A stretch of DNA of 33,902 nt. It comes from Caldisphaera sp. GTDB lineage: Archaea > Thermoproteota > Thermoprotei_A > Sulfolobales > Acidilobaceae. The stretch covers positions 1 to 33,902 of the forward strand of contig PNIA01000010.1 of assembly GCA_002877855.1 (NCBI GenBank). Reading direction: 5' to 3'. Below, one piece after another: positions 8,026-15,530 of this stretch. Positions within the stretch are counted from its first letter, which is position 1. The number at the start of each line of letters is the position of its first letter. Both the position numbers and the translations under genes were made by a program. The notes beneath the pieces were generated by a model that was not told the origin of the DNA, ran no database searches, and was given only the letters and a program-made list of their open reading frames with translations.

Positions 8026-9552
8026 TTAACAAGGCTCTATGGTAGCAGGGGGTTTAGTAGATGTTATAAAACCCACAGCACTTACATTTTTAACTTCATT
8101 AGTTATTCTGTTTGATATTTCATCCAACAAATTTTTTTGTGGCAAATAGTAGTCGGCAGTCATTCCATCTTCACTTAAAATCAGTCTTATGTTTATAATA
8201 TAACCTTCTTCTCTTTCATCCCCTTTTACTCCCACCCATGAGTCTGATATAGTTGCAATAGATTGCCATAAATGCGAATAAATTCCTTCTCTTTTAAGAA
8301 TATCGGCCAATATTTTGTCAGCTTTTCTAACTGCTTCTAATTTTTCTCTTGAAAAATTACCTATAATTCTAACTGCTAATCCCGGTCCAGGGAATGGCTG
8401 TCTTTTTAAAATCTCTTCAGGAAGACCAATAATTTTACCTAATTCTCTGATTTCATCTTTATATAATCCTCTTAATGGTTCAATAATTTTAATATTAAAC
8501 CATTCGGGAAGTCCTCCAACATTGTGATGTGACTTTATTTTTTGCGAGTGCTTTGTTTTCCCACTTTCTATAACATCTGGATATGCCGTACCTTGTATTA
8601 AATAATCAGCATTTTCTTGCTTAATTATATCAAAAAGCTTTTGTGCAAAAAGTTCTCCTATGATTTTTCTCTTTTCTTCACAACTTAAAATTCCTTCTAG
8701 CTTAGAAATAAAATCCTGTTTAGCATTGATATATATTGGATCTATACCTACCTTTCTTAAATACGATATGACTTCGTCTACCTCGTTTTCTCTAAATAAT
8801 CCATGATCTATTAATACTGGTATGATATTTTTGTATCCAACGGCCTTCATTACTATATAGGTTGAAACTGTAGAGTCTATCCCACCACTCACAGCAGAAA
8901 TTATCTTACCACCATGGTAATTTGATTTTATTTCATCTAAAATATATGCATAATAATTAGATACTTTTTCATAAATAGATATTTCCTTATACTTAAATCC
9001 AGCTATTTCTAAGAAATTTTTAAATATCTGTAATCCTTTCCTAGTATGAGTTACTTCAGGATGAAACTGAACTCCATATGCAATTTTATTTGGTATTTCA
9101 ATAGCAGAAATACATCCCCTCTCTGATATAGCATTAGTAATTCCATTCCCTGGATCTATAACACAATCGCTATGACTCATCCATACCTCTTCATTGTTGT
9201 CTAGACCCTCTAAAATGCTATTTTTTGAAACTATATTTATCTTAGTTCTTCCATATTCAGCTCTATCAGATACCATTTTACCTCCATAAGCAATGGAAAG
9301 CATTTGATGACCAAAGCATATACCTAAAAAAGGCTTTCCACTATTAACTATATTTCTTATATTAATTTCTATATCTTTTACATTATCTTTTAATGCACTC
9401 ATCGGACTACCTGATACTATTACGGCCTTTGCCCTATATACATTTTCATCGAATTCTGTTGTTAAAATAGAATCTATGTTTAAATACGAAAGTCTCTTAT
9501 GTATTAGATGTGCATATTGAGACCCCAAATCTACTATTGAGACATAGTCCAT
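8026..9552 (-). CDS. guaA: GMP synthase, glutamine-hydrolysing, single chain
   Basis: GuaA aminates XMP to GMP using glutamine and ATP. The 508-residue chain has the class I glutamine amidotransferase domain first (1-185) with Cys79 in GICFGHQ and the His164/Glu166 pair in QFHPEV. The ATP-pyrophosphatase domain follows with P-loop SGGIDST (222-228), and then the dimerisation domain ending in KPPATIEPC. All catalytic residues are present. Many archaea carry the two halves as separate proteins; here they are fused. It faces adeC tail to tail with one base between the stop codons, so two purine-interconversion genes converge. ATG start; a weak GGTAATT lies upstream. Confidence 0.97.
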   Translation of the reverse strand: MDYVSIVDLGSQYAHLIHKRLSYLNIDSILTTEFDENVYRAKAVIVSGSPMSALKDNVKDIEINIRNIVNSGKPFLGICFGHQMLSIAYGGKMVSDRAEYGRTKINIVSKNSILEGLDNNEEVWMSHSDCVIDPGNGITNAISERGCISAIEIPNKIAYGVQFHPEVTHTRKGLQIFKNFLEIAGFKYKEISIYEKVSNYYAYILDEIKSNYHGGKIISAVSGGIDSTVSTYIVMKAVGYKNIIPVLIDHGLFRENEVDEVISYLRKVGIDPIYINAKQDFISKLEGILSCEEKRKIIGELFAQKLFDIIKQENADYLIQGTAYPDVIESGKTKHSQKIKSHHNVGGLPEWFNIKIIEPLRGLYKDEIRELGKIIGLPEEILKRQPFPGPGLAVRIIGNFSREKLEAVRKADKILADILKREGIYSHLWQSIATISDSWVGVKGDEREEGYIINIRLILSEDGMTADYYLPQKNLLDEISNRITNEVKNVSAVGFITSTKPPATIEPC

Positions 9553-9760
9553 AGCTAATTACCTTTCAGTTCTTCAAAACTTATTGAAATTAAAAAAGTT
9601 AATATATTATATTACTGAATTTGTAATATTTTTTAAATAATATTTTCATAGAATAAGTTTATGGTTTATCTTATAATAAATAAAGAATAAAATTCGATGA
9701 TTAACATTAGAGTTTAAAAATCTAATTCATACAAAATTAACTGGATCAAAGGTGAAAGAA

Positions 9761-10276
9761 ATGTCATCAATGCAATATATGTCGAAAATAGAATCTCTCA
9801 TAAAATCTATGTCAAAAAAAGGTGGTGCTAGCGCATCTGCTGCTACATCATTAATATCTATAATAGATCTAGTAAATCGTATAAACGATATATCAAGGCT
9901 TGTTGAATGCATTGGAAATAACAAAAATTTATGTACTAAAACGGATAATATAAACATTTGCAAAAGCAGTTGTGGAAATACGTATACGTTAAATTCAGAA
10001 AACAAAAAAATTTGGAAAATAGGAAATAATTCTTTTGGGGCAACTATTTCTCAAAATTACTTTGAAGTTGGTACAAAAAATATAAAAATTTATTCTGATA
10101 GCATAAAATTGCTAATAAGCGTTGAAAATAACAAATTTGAAGTCCCTCTAGAAGATAAACAAATTTCTAATAATAGTTCTATAATAATAAATGCTTCAAA
10201 TAAAATAGATGAAGTTCTTAGAAAGGTAGTTAATAGCACATCTATTTGTGCTAGATCGCTTGGCTTAAAGTGCTAA
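9761..10276 (+). CDS. Cysteine-containing protein of unknown function
   Basis: I do not recognise this protein of 171 residues. A helical N-terminal part (about 1-50) with a KKGGASASAATS stretch is followed by a Cys-bearing segment (five Cys within about 25 residues, including CKSSCGN) and then a beta-rich, Asn-rich region. The last residues are ICARSLGLKC. The clustered Cys could bind zinc, but the spacing is not that of a standard ribbon. Start ATG at 9761 is chosen because GGTGA (9751-9755) precedes it; a GTG at 9752 overlaps that site. Its last 26 bases overlap the convergent Nudix gene. It is divergent from guaA across a 200-nt AT-rich spacer that should contain both promoters. Confidence 0.7.
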   Translation: MSSMQYMSKIESLIKSMSKKGGASASAATSLISIIDLVNRINDISRLVECIGNNKNLCTKTDNINICKSSCGNTYTLNSENKKIWKIGNNSFGATISQNYFEVGTKNIKIYSDSIKLLISVENNKFEVPLEDKQISNNSSIIINASNKIDEVLRKVVNSTSICARSLGLKC

Positions 10277-10820
10277 TGTTATTTTTAGCATAAAAAAGCA
10301 ACAATATAGTTTTTGAATCCTCTATTTCTCCTCTTTCTATTAATTTTATTGCTTCATCTAGTTTCAGCTTAATAGGTTCTATTATTTCCGTGCTTTCTGG
10401 AGAAGCTAAGCCTATATCTGGGTCTAATGCTACATAATAATACATATATTCCGTTGAATATCCAGGAGATACGTATCCTTTAGCGGCTTGAATTAAACTT
10501 TTAGCCAACAATCCGGTTTCCTCTTTTAACTCTCTTTTAGCTACTTCTTCTGGTATTTCATTTTTTTCAGCTACACCAGCGGGAACTTCAATTATATACT
10601 TATTTATTGCAGGTCTGTATTGTTTTATTAAAACAACAGATTTTTGCTTAGTAAATAAAGGCAAAATTGATACAGTGAAAGGGAGAAATCTTAATCTAAA
10701 TAACTTTAGATTGTTATTATTTGGCAATATGATATCTTCTGTTTCTACGATTGCTCTATTTTTAAAATTAAATATCTCATTCCTTACCAACTTTATTGAC
10801 CCCCACTCTTTAAAGCACAA
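10251..10820 (-). CDS. Nudix hydrolase, probable ADP-ribose pyrophosphatase
   Basis: The complete Nudix box Gx5Ex7REUxEExGU is present at residues 82-104 (G82, E88, R96-E97, E100-E101, G103). The motif binds Mg2+ and cleaves a nucleoside diphosphate linked to another moiety. Length (189), the IKQYRPA segment before the box and the PGYSTEYMYYYVA segment after it fit the ADP-sugar/ADP-ribose pyrophosphatase branch, which clears ADP-ribose and related compounds. The start is uncertain: the TTG at 10820 has no clear Shine-Dalgarno, and a TTG ten codons later is an alternative. Its 3' end overlaps the orphan at 9761 by 26 bases, tail to tail. It lies downstream of hmgA on the same strand across about 155 AT-rich bases. 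Confidence 0.9.
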   Translation of the reverse strand: MCFKEWGSIKLVRNEIFNFKNRAIVETEDIILPNNNNLKLFRLRFLPFTVSILPLFTKQKSVVLIKQYRPAINKYIIEVPAGVAEKNEIPEEVAKRELKEETGLLAKSLIQAAKGYVSPGYSTEYMYYYVALDPDIGLASPESTEIIEPIKLKLDEAIKLIERGEIEDSKTILLLFYAKNNISTLSQAI

Positions 10821-10975
10821 GAGTTTTTCAAGATCTATAGGGTTAAATCTCTATTTATTATACTGTTTGCAAAATTATTAAAAAGATTTTTAATTTTTAC
10901 ATTATTATACTTTTTTAATTCATATTTAGAATTTTTATTGTCTATAAATTTTGTAAAAATAGAAAAATCAATTTC

Positions 10976-12211
10976 CTACTTTTTGCCACCTCTTCCAAGT
11001 TTTTCATGTGCAGATGCTAATTCTCCGGTTGCTTGAGCTGCCAATAAATTCAATTCTCCAGCTAAGGCCATTGATGCAATTATTTCAGCCAACTTCAATG
11101 AATTTATTCCTGACGGGTTTCCTCCTCCCGAGACCCCCAATAAATCCAAGGCTTCCTTTTGCGTTGGGAGCCATGTACCTCCTCCTACAGTGCCTACTTC
11201 CAAGCTAGTTAAAGTAGTTGATATATAGAGATCTTGACCTCTGGTTTCAGTCCAAACATAGCTCATACTACTTTCAACCACTTGTGCTATATCTTGGCCA
11301 GTAGCAGCAAAGATTGCTGCTACTATATTAGCAACATGCGCATTATAACTCAAACTACCGGCAACTGCATTTCCCAATAAATTCTTTGATTTATTTATAT
11401 AATCAATATCATAAGAAGTTGTTCTCATAACTTTTTTTAGAACCTCTTCCTTTATAACAGCCTCTGCAATTACGTATTTACCTCTTCCTAAAATTTTATT
11501 TAAATAATTCGGCTTTTTATCTACACATAAATTACCACTTACACTGATACACCTATAATCTCCTTTATAGTTATTTTCTATATATTTACAAATATTGTCG
11601 CTAGCTATAGTTGCCATGTTCATTCCCATAGCATCACCTGTTGAAAAAACAAATCTTGGCCATACCATATTGCCCACAATAAAAATTTGTAATTCCTTTA
11701 ATTCCCCATGCTTTGTCACATGCTTTACCGATTCCTTAATCTCATTAATATGATTTTTTAACCAATCTGAAAGATTTACTGCATCATTAACACTGGGAGT
11801 CCATATTAATGGTGCTCTTGCCATACCATCGTAAATTACCTTAGCCTTTGCTCCTCCGCTTAATGTAAGCAACTTAACTCCTCTATTAACCCCTGCTACC
11901 AATGCACCTTCGGTTGTTGCCATTGGTACATAATATTCTCCTTTAGCAAAATCTCCATCAATTTTTAACGGACCAACAACACCCAATGGTATTTGAACAG
12001 CACCTATCGGATTTTCTATATTATGACTAACTATATCCTTAAAATCTAATAGAGTAGAAGCAATTGCTGTTAATTTTACATTAAATTTCTTTTCTAAAAA
12101 TAGTCTTCTAGCCAATGCAGCCAGATTTGCATCCAATATTTGATCTAATTTGCTTATACTTATCTCTCCTTTTAGCAGCTTTTCAATTAATTCATCAATA
12201 CTTTCGCTCAT
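10976..12211 (-). CDS. hmgA: 3-hydroxy-3-methylglutaryl-CoA reductase
   Basis: HMG-CoA reductase reduces HMG-CoA to mevalonate with two NADPH, the committed step towards archaeal isoprenoid lipids. The 411-residue class I enzyme has catalytic Glu101 (ATTEGALVAG), Lys232 (VDKKP), Asp307 (GQDIAQ) and His402 (AHEKLGRGG), plus the dinucleotide motif GDAMGMN (192-198). There is no membrane anchor, as usual in archaea. The start ATG lies inside the end of the DUF35 gene (17-nt overlap) with GGTGC upstream, so the two are probably translationally coupled. It is the last gene of the four-gene mevalonate operon. Confidence 0.97.
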   Translation of the reverse strand: MSESIDELIEKLLKGEISISKLDQILDANLAALARRLFLEKKFNVKLTAIASTLLDFKDIVSHNIENPIGAVQIPLGVVGPLKIDGDFAKGEYYVPMATTEGALVAGVNRGVKLLTLSGGAKAKVIYDGMARAPLIWTPSVNDAVNLSDWLKNHINEIKESVKHVTKHGELKELQIFIVGNMVWPRFVFSTGDAMGMNMATIASDNICKYIENNYKGDYRCISVSGNLCVDKKPNYLNKILGRGKYVIAEAVIKEEVLKKVMRTTSYDIDYINKSKNLLGNAVAGSLSYNAHVANIVAAIFAATGQDIAQVVESSMSYVWTETRGQDLYISTTLTSLEVGTVGGGTWLPTQKEALDLLGVSGGGNPSGINSLKLAEIIASMALAGELNLLAAQATGELASAHEKLGRGGKK

Positions 12212-12626
12212 CTATTTTTGCACCCATAGATGGTCTGAACTTTAGTACATAATATATTAAACCAGCATCTCTATCTTCTTGTGATTTTCTTAAAACAGCC
12301 TCTACTTCCATATCTTTTTTTAATGAATTTGAGTTGACTACATCTGTTAACTCTGCAACGACCCTAGTTAGACCAAGATCTATAAATCCAATGTAGACTG
12401 GAGACTGCAACCTAGCACCATCAGGAACCGCATATACAGTAGAAAATGATAATAGCTTTCCTTTTTTCGGTAATTCCACAAGCTCTAGATCTCTACTTCC
12501 GCAATATGGGCATGCATTTTTTGGTGGGTAATGAACCCTGCCGCAAGACTTGCATTTAGCACCATATAGTTTATAAATTATACTCTTTTTTCTCCAAAAC
12601 CTCGAAATAGATAAATCCATTGACAT
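12195..12626 (-). CDS. DUF35 zinc-ribbon/OB-fold protein of the HMGS-thiolase complex
   Basis: This 143-residue protein has a rubredoxin-like zinc ribbon with Cys25, Cys28, Cys39 and Cys42 (CKSCG and CPYCGS), followed by an OB-fold (about 48-143). In methanogens the homologous DUF35 protein bridges acetoacetyl-CoA thiolase and HMG-CoA synthase, sharing the CoA site so that the unfavourable thiolase product is passed directly on. Its position between the thiolase-like gene and hmgA fits that role. The ATG is a few bases after the thiolase stop with GGTG upstream, and its end overlaps hmgA by 17 nt. Confidence 0.93.
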   Translation of the reverse strand: MSMDLSISRFWRKKSIIYKLYGAKCKSCGRVHYPPKNACPYCGSRDLELVELPKKGKLLSFSTVYAVPDGARLQSPVYIGFIDLGLTRVVAELTDVVNSNSLKKDMEVEAVLRKSQEDRDAGLIYYVLKFRPSMGAKIDERKY

Positions 12627-12629
12627 TAT

Positions 12630-13772
12630 TTACACCCTCTCTATTAACGATACATAAGCATTAGAACCAAATCCATTTAATGAAACTACAAGTCCCTTCC
12701 TAGCATTTGCTACTTTAACTCCTGGAAAACTGTTTGAAACTTGAAGAGCAGACTCAGCAACCTGATATATACCAGTTGCTCCTAATGGATGCCCCCTTGC
12801 TTTTAATCCACCGCTTGGATTAGCCATAGGTCCTTTACCTCCAGCACTAAAATATCCCTGAGCCACTAGTTCGGCCGCTTTGCCACGATTAGCCAATCCT
12901 ATTGATTCAAGTATCATAAGGGCTGTAATCGTGAACGAGTCATGTATCTCAATAAAATCAATGTTTGAAGTATCTACTATAGAAGAAAGTCTTCTATAAG
13001 CCTCTATTAATGAATCCAAGACTAGGGGGTCTTCTGAAAGCTCGAAAGATCCATAACCAGTTGATGACTCAATAGCAGTAATTTTTGCTAAGGGTGATTT
13101 TACAATATCTTTGGTTGATAAAACCAATGCGGCAGCACCATCTCCCAAGGGATAGGCATCTAATAATGTAATAGGATCAGCCAGCACTTGGGATTTTGAA
13201 ACTTTTTCTGGTTTAATTGCAAAATTCAACATTGCATATGGATTTTCTTTTGCATGAGAATGCATTAATGCTGGCCAGTAAGACATTATTTCTCTATCTA
13301 CATTATATGTATCCATATATAATCTCATTATTAATGCAGCGTCTCCAGCGAATCCTGAGTTATAAAAAGACCTTGTATCAGAATCATAGACCATTTGTAA
13401 ATGCCTGTATGTCTTTGAAGTTACAAATTCTGTTAATTTTTCACCCCCTACAACAAGTACCTTATCTGCCTGGTTTGATTCTAAAATAGACTTGGCAACT
13501 GATATAGCAGCTAAACCGCTAGCCTCTCCCGCTTCTATATTTAATGCCCTTATACCTTTAAGTCCCAAAGATGTCGAAATATAACCTGCTATATCAAGCT
13601 GGCTATCTTGTAAAGGAGCTAAACTGTTTGAAAAAACCAAGAAATCTATACCATCAATACCTCCAGACTGATCTATAGCCTTAAAAGCAGCCGTCGCTGC
13701 TAAATCTTTTAAGCTGAGGTCGTAATGTCTATCAATTTTTGTCATTCCCACTCCTTCAATGTATACTACCAT
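12630..13772 (-). CDS. Thiolase-family protein of the mevalonate operon, catalytic Cys absent
   Basis: This 380-residue protein has the archaeal/SCP2-type thiolase fold and sits where acetoacetyl-CoA thiolase is expected. Kept motifs are GGEK (109-112), DGAAALVLS (about 211-219), His277 in EIHDSF and His328 in GHPLGATG. Two usual Cys are missing. The nucleophile position in the motif normally read as ACASG is Glu83 in EAGEASG (codon GAG), and the HDCF Cys of SCP2-type thiolases is Ser279. The C-terminal HN-type motif is also altered (SLNGFG, 364-369). The frame is intact and embedded in a tight operon (12 nt after HMGS with GGTGAT; 3 bases before DUF35), so it is unlikely to be a pseudogene. 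It may be a structural partner, or use unusual chemistry. Confidence 0.85.
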   Translation of the reverse strand: MVVYIEGVGMTKIDRHYDLSLKDLAATAAFKAIDQSGGIDGIDFLVFSNSLAPLQDSQLDIAGYISTSLGLKGIRALNIEAGEASGLAAISVAKSILESNQADKVLVVGGEKLTEFVTSKTYRHLQMVYDSDTRSFYNSGFAGDAALIMRLYMDTYNVDREIMSYWPALMHSHAKENPYAMLNFAIKPEKVSKSQVLADPITLLDAYPLGDGAAALVLSTKDIVKSPLAKITAIESSTGYGSFELSEDPLVLDSLIEAYRRLSSIVDTSNIDFIEIHDSFTITALMILESIGLANRGKAAELVAQGYFSAGGKGPMANPSGGLKARGHPLGATGIYQVAESALQVSNSFPGVKVANARKGLVVSLNGFGSNAYVSLIERV

Positions 13773-13784
13773 TATTATATCACC

Positions 13785-14840
13785 TTATTTAATTACATGA
13801 ATAATAGACCTACTCTTCGCATATGTTGCATAGTCTATCAAAACCTTTCTATTTAAATAGTCTTCTACCATAGGTGCCAAGCCTTTTCTTTCTTCAACTA
13901 TATCAGTTGTTGTAATATAATAGGCATCGCTTCCAGCCCCACTACCAAATGGTGCCATTAATATTCTTTGTCCTGCCTTTGCCTTATCCAATACCTTTGC
14001 TAAACCAATTAAAGCACTCCCATTATAAGTATTACCTATCATAGGCGTCACTAATCCTTCCTTGATTTGATCGATATTAAATCCTAGATCCGTACCTACT
14101 TTAACAGGGAATTTACCGTTTGGCTGATGAAATATAACATAATCAAAGTCTTTTGGCGTCAATCCATTTCTTTCAAGCAATATTTTCACAGAATTTTCAA
14201 TATGGTAGAAATATGCAGGCTCCCCAGTGAATCCTTCGCCATGCAAGGGATAAGGCTGTGAAGCTCTTCTCCAAAAATCTGGCGTGTCTGTAATAAAACT
14301 GGTCGAGTCTTCTATAACTGCGGCAGCATTCTTTGTAGGTCCAATTATAAAAGCGGCAGCACCGCTAGAGGCAGTGAATTCAAGAACATCCCCTGGATTA
14401 GATTGTGCTGTATCGCTACCAATAACTAGACCATATTCTATCAAATTGGAACTTACCATTCCTATTAATGATCTCATACCTTCACTCGCAGCTCTGCAAG
14501 CAAACTCAAGATCACTTGCCATTGTATATGGAGTTATGCCCAAGGCTTCTCCTATTATTGTTGCACTTGGCTTTACCGCATACGGCTTTGATTCAGTCCC
14601 AAAAAATATTGCGCCAATTTTATTAGATGGTATTTTTGCTCTTTGTATTGCATTGCTTGCAGCTTCATATCCCATAGTTACAGAATCTTCGTCAGGACCA
14701 GCAACCGATTTTTCATCAACAGCCAACCCTTTATATTGGTCCTGATGCCATCCCCATACTCTTGCTATTTCAAATAATGGCAATCTATAGATTGGTACAT
14801 AAACTCCCCAGCCATGAATGCCTGCTTTTGGACTAACCAA
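13785..14840 (-). CDS. Hydroxymethylglutaryl-CoA synthase, archaeal type
   Basis: HMG-CoA synthase condenses acetyl-CoA with acetoacetyl-CoA. The 351-residue length and motifs fit the archaeal branch: Glu83 (GTES), nucleophile Cys115 (EFACRAASEG), His238 (FHQPNGKFP) and GNTYNGSALIGLAK near the end. All catalytic residues are intact, unlike in the neighbouring thiolase. The TTG start at 14840 is supported by AAGGTGTT upstream. It is the first gene of the HMGS, thiolase-like, DUF35, HMGR operon. A TTTTTATA element at 14878-14885 on the minus strand sits at a plausible promoter distance. Confidence 0.95.
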   Translation of the reverse strand: MVSPKAGIHGWGVYVPIYRLPLFEIARVWGWHQDQYKGLAVDEKSVAGPDEDSVTMGYEAASNAIQRAKIPSNKIGAIFFGTESKPYAVKPSATIIGEALGITPYTMASDLEFACRAASEGMRSLIGMVSSNLIEYGLVIGSDTAQSNPGDVLEFTASSGAAAFIIGPTKNAAAVIEDSTSFITDTPDFWRRASQPYPLHGEGFTGEPAYFYHIENSVKILLERNGLTPKDFDYVIFHQPNGKFPVKVGTDLGFNIDQIKEGLVTPMIGNTYNGSALIGLAKVLDKAKAGQRILMAPFGSGAGSDAYYITTTDIVEERKGLAPMVEDYLNRKVLIDYATYAKSRSIIHVIK

Positions 14841-14877
14841 ATACTAACACCTTCGCCCATAACTTTTGTTTTCTCCC

Positions 14878-14885
14878 TATAAAAA
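14878..14885 (-). promoter_or_regulatory. Candidate TATA box of the mevalonate operon
   Basis: On the minus strand TTTTTATA lies about 38-45 nt before the TTG of HMGS. A start site about 25 nt downstream would give a short leader containing the GGTGTT ribosome binding site. Support is by position and sequence only. Confidence 0.4.
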
Positions 14886-14934
14886 TATATCGTCATTTGC
14901 CTACATAAGAATAGACAATCGACGAATATAAGAA

Positions 14935-14952
14935 AAATGATCGTTATCATTT
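14935..14952. repeat. 7-bp inverted repeat upstream of the mevalonate operon
   Basis: AAATGAT (14935-14941) and ATCATTT (14946-14952) are exact complements around CGTT. The site is about 95 nt before the HMGS start and upstream of the candidate TATA box, where an activator would bind. It could be an operator for a dimeric regulator. Confidence 0.5.
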
Positions 14953-14975
14953 CTGGTTTTTTAATCTAAAGTTTA

Positions 14976-14987
14976 CTCATATATGAG
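14976..14987. repeat. 12-bp perfect palindrome CTCATATATGAG
   Basis: This perfect 12-bp palindrome lies 24 bp from the preceding inverted repeat, between two outward-facing genes. It is a candidate regulator site, but could be chance in AT-rich DNA. Confidence 0.45.
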
Positions 14988-15169
14988 CTGAGCAGGCCAT
15001 ATACTATTTAATTCCAAGATCAATAATATGAATGAAGTATAAAAAGTTAAACTATATTAATTATTTATTTTTATAAATATTTATAAAATGGCTTCGATTT
15101 GATTAAACCATTCTTATTAACTCCATTTTAATAAACCTTAAAATATAAACAAAAAAATAGGTGTCAAGT

Positions 15170-15526
15170 GTGAAATGCCCATGTGATAAAAAATCAGATA
15201 TTGAGCTAGCTATATGCTTAGCACCACCAGCAGGGGAATATGAAGTATCGCATAATATAGGAAGCAATAAAAAATTGATATTGAATTCGGATGGAATTTT
15301 CATAAGGTCATATTCTATAAATGATTATCTACCATTTTTTCAAACAACCCAATTAAAAATTAAAGATAATGATATAAAGTTATTTAAAATCTCTTTGAAC
15401 CAATTGATATGCAAAGCATTAGAAGGGCTTAAAGAAGCATCTGAGCATGGATCAACATATGCAAAAGAAAAAATAGAAAAATGCAAGGATATTATAGATG
15501 AATTAACGAAATCTTATTGCAAATAA
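15170..15526 (+). CDS. Small protein of unknown function with N-terminal CPC
   Basis: I do not recognise this protein of 118 residues. It starts MKCPCDKK, has a further Cys in ELAICLAPP, a beta-rich middle, and a helical C-terminal half ending in SYCK. No membrane segment or signal peptide is visible. The upstream GTG at 15161 sits in AGGTGTC, which is better read as the Shine-Dalgarno for the GTG at 15170. The end is convergent with the acyl-CoA dehydrogenase gene, with only a few bases between stops. Cys near both ends could bind metal or be redox active; nothing in context decides this. Confidence 0.65.
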   Translation: MKCPCDKKSDIELAICLAPPAGEYEVSHNIGSNKKLILNSDGIFIRSYSINDYLPFFQTTQLKIKDNDIKLFKISLNQLICKALEGLKEASEHGSTYAKEKIEKCKDIIDELTKSYCK

Positions 15527-15530
15527 GTAT

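Larger units (their letters stand above)
14841..15169. other. Divergent control region with two palindromes
   Basis: This is about 330 bases without a gene, between the mevalonate operon (leftward) and the orphan at 15170 (rightward). I see a minus-strand TATA-like TTTTTATA at 14878-14885, an AAATGAT-CGTT-ATCATTT hairpin at 14935-14952, a perfect 12-bp palindrome CTCATATATGAG at 14976-14987, and an AT-rich element near 15138-15146 that could be the TATA box of the orphan. An open frame crossing 14765-14950 on the minus strand is out of frame with HMGS and not convincing. Confidence 0.5.

Noticed and set aside
12630..13772. Pseudogene status for the Cys-less thiolase
   Set aside because: The frame is full length, tightly spaced in an operon with good ribosome binding sites, and other thiolase motifs are intact.
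14765..14950. Minus-strand frame overlapping the HMGS start
   Set aside because: Out of frame with HMGS, no motif, and it covers the region with the HMGS ribosome binding site and promoter.
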